The position numbers were made by a program, and so were the translations under genes. A stretch of 6,947 nt of DNA from Bacillota bacterium (GTDB lineage Bacteria > Bacillota > Thermosediminibacteria > Thermosediminibacterales > Thermosediminibacteraceae). The notes below the pieces were generated by a model. It was not told where the DNA came from, did not search any database, and saw only the letters and a list, made by a program, of their open reading frames with translations. The stretch's first letter is position 1. Each line of letters opens with the position of its first letter. Shown piece after piece: positions 5,904-6,947 of this stretch. The stretch lies in NCBI GenBank assembly GCA_003242255.1, contig QGUT01000086.1, positions 1 to 6,947 of the forward strand. The letters are read 5' to 3'.

Positions 5904-6947
5904 TCACGCATTTTTGCCGGGAGGAGACCATTGATAATCCGGGTCATACGGCCGGTTATCCTTCCAGAGAGAGTAGATCAGGTGAACAAGTTTTCTTGCA
6001 ACGGCTCCTGTAGCAACATTCGAGTGCTTTCCCTGGCTGCGTTTTTGCTCATAATAAGCCCTCAACGCTGGGTTAAAACGGCGGGCTGAAACAGCGGCTA
6101 ACCACAAGCTGTTTCTTAAAACAGGGGAACCGCGTTTAGACATACGGTTACGAGTACCCTCAAACAATCCTGAAGCCCTGACTGTAGCATCTAAACCGGC
6201 ATAGGCAACAAGAGCCCGGGGGTTAGGGAAACGAGAAATATCACCTATCTCACCGATAATTGCGGCGGCCAGGACAGGGCCAATACCTGGAATAGTTTCA
6301 ATTACGTGGCGATAAGGGGTATCCTTACTGGGACGAAGCTCCTCCATAACCTCGTTAATTGCATCTTCGATAACCCTTATCTGTTCTTCAATAAATTCAA
6401 TTTGCTCAACCAACAAACGAAGCTGTAATGTGAAAGCGTCTAAAGCCATGGTGATACCGAAGGTCCCCTTAGCTAGAGATTGAATCTTTTTAGCTCTTTC
6501 TTCACCGAACCGGCCGCGGGAGTGTTCTTTCAGGAAAGCGGATAACTCTGAAAGGTCCACTTCGGCTAATTCTTCCGGCTCCGGGTAAGATTTAAGCAGC
6601 TCCCTTGAAGTCCGGATAAACACATCGGAGAAGCAGTCTGGGTATTCAGGAAAAATCCTATCCAAAATACCAAGCACCCTGTTCTTAAGGCCACCGACCT
6701 GGCGAACGAACTCAAAACGGAGTCGTGAGAGCGACTGCAATTTGAGGGTCGTTTCAGAAGGAAGCCTGGTTTCAGGGGCTCTTTCCAATCGCAGCAAGTC
6801 AGCAAGGAGCAGAGCATCTTTTTGGTCGGTTTTAGTTTTACGCACATAGAGATTCCGCAAAGCATCCGACTGAATGGGATTGATGACATGAAGTTCAAAT
6901 CCCTGGTTAGTGAGGCAGCAGTAGATAGGGAGCCAGTAATGGCCGGT
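5904..6947 (-). CDS. IS110-family transposase (DEDD recombinase), N terminus outside window
   Basis: IS110-family recombinases combine a RuvC-like DEDD domain with a C-terminal serine-bearing domain and are guided by an element-encoded RNA. The frame is open from the window edge (6947) to TGA at 5906-5904: 347 residues, missing perhaps 50-60 N-terminal residues. The visible part starts TGHYWLPIY, just after where the second acidic residue is expected. It continues with HVINPIQSDALRNLYVRKTK and TDQKD, whose Asp41 and Asp44 (window numbering) should be the last two acidic residues of DEDD. A helical, coiled-coil-like stretch lies at about 170-200. Then come TIPGIGPVLAAAIIGEIGD (about 218-236), a helix-hairpin-helix-like motif, AYAGLDATVRASG with the putative catalytic Ser259, and NRMSKRGSPVLRNSLW, typical of Transposase_20. 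A TTG at 6860 is internal. No frameshift is seen, so the visible part looks functional. Confidence 0.93.
   Translation of the reverse strand, partial: TGHYWLPIYCCLTNQGFELHVINPIQSDALRNLYVRKTKTDQKDALLLADLLRLERAPETRLPSETTLKLQSLSRLRFEFVRQVGGLKNRVLGILDRIFPEYPDCFSDVFIRTSRELLKSYPEPEELAEVDLSELSAFLKEHSRGRFGEERAKKIQSLAKGTFGITMALDAFTLQLRLLVEQIEFIEEQIRVIEDAINEVMEELRPSKDTPYRHVIETIPGIGPVLAAAIIGEIGDISRFPNPRALVAYAGLDATVRASGLFEGTRNRMSKRGSPVLRNSLWLAAVSARRFNPALRAYYEQKRSQGKHSNVATGAVARKLVHLIYSLWKDNRPYDPDYQWSPPGKNA

Larger units (their letters stand above)
5840..6947 (-). mobile_element. IS110-family insertion sequence, right (3') part; left end outside window
   Basis: The element is recognised from its recombinase gene (5904-6947, minus strand), which continues past the window. 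The right end must fall in the 64 bases between the ispG stop (5839) and the recombinase stop; I cannot fix its exact base, so 5840 is an outer limit. IS110 elements lack long terminal inverted repeats and usually make no target duplication, and none is seen. The short non-coding 3' side argues for the IS110 group rather than the IS1111 group. In the IS110 group the guide (bridge) RNA is encoded upstream of the recombinase, which would put it outside this window. The boundary assignment is inference. Confidence 0.75.

Noticed and set aside
6566..6898. Minus-strand frame of 110 codons overlapping the transposase
   Set aside because: It lies in another frame of the same strand as the recombinase, which has clear IS110 motifs throughout. 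The short frame shows no family pattern.
1..6947. CRISPR arrays, tRNA or rRNA genes, defence or toxin-antitoxin modules
   Set aside because: No regularly spaced repeats, no tRNA- or rRNA-like stretches and no defence-type proteins were seen. The coding space is filled by the core operon and the IS110 recombinase.

Overview
The window looks like part of a chromosome from a low-to-moderate GC Gram-positive anaerobe (Firmicutes, class Clostridia; possibly a thermophile, which I cannot settle from sequence alone). The evidence is the gene order pyrH-frr-uppS-cdsA-(x)-rseP-ispG, which is a hallmark of Clostridia and Bacilli. Strong Shine-Dalgarno sequences, frequent GTG/TTG starts and closest resemblance to Gram-positive family members agree with this.

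Layout. Bases 1-5839 are one tightly packed plus-strand block, probably a single operon: the end of pyrH (UMP kinase), frr (ribosome recycling factor), a small PASTA-like reading frame with no ordinary start codon, an intercistronic hairpin, uppS (undecaprenyl diphosphate synthase), cdsA (CDP-diacylglycerol synthase), an AI-2E/YtvI-type membrane protein, rseP (site-2 intramembrane protease) and ispG (HMBPP synthase of the MEP isoprenoid pathway). Gaps are 1-32 bases, one junction overlaps by three bases (a TTGA junction), and several ribosome-binding sites lie inside the end of the preceding gene, so translation is probably coupled. Bases 5840-6947 hold the 3' part of an IS110-family insertion sequence on the minus strand. 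Its recombinase gene runs off the right edge.

How the genes fit together. pyrH supplies UDP for RNA and sugar-nucleotide synthesis, and frr recycles ribosomes. ispG makes an isoprenoid precursor, uppS turns isoprenoid units into the C55 lipid carrier for cell wall synthesis, cdsA makes the phospholipid precursor, and rseP cleaves membrane proteins. The block therefore links translation with envelope and lipid carrier supply. The usual dxr gene, the MEP-pathway partner of ispG, is absent from its common position between cdsA and rseP, where the AI-2E-type gene sits instead.

Points most worth a second look: the small PASTA-like frame that needs an ATT start or an A-tract slip; the hairpin that begins just before and contains the last base of that frame's stop codon; the replacement of dxr by an AI-2E/YtvI-like gene; and an outward-facing -35-like box near the IS110 right end that could complete a promoter on an excised circle. 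I did not see a clear new defence or other multi-gene system. The conserved block is ordinary core metabolism, and the window probably ends where an assembly broke in a repeated IS.
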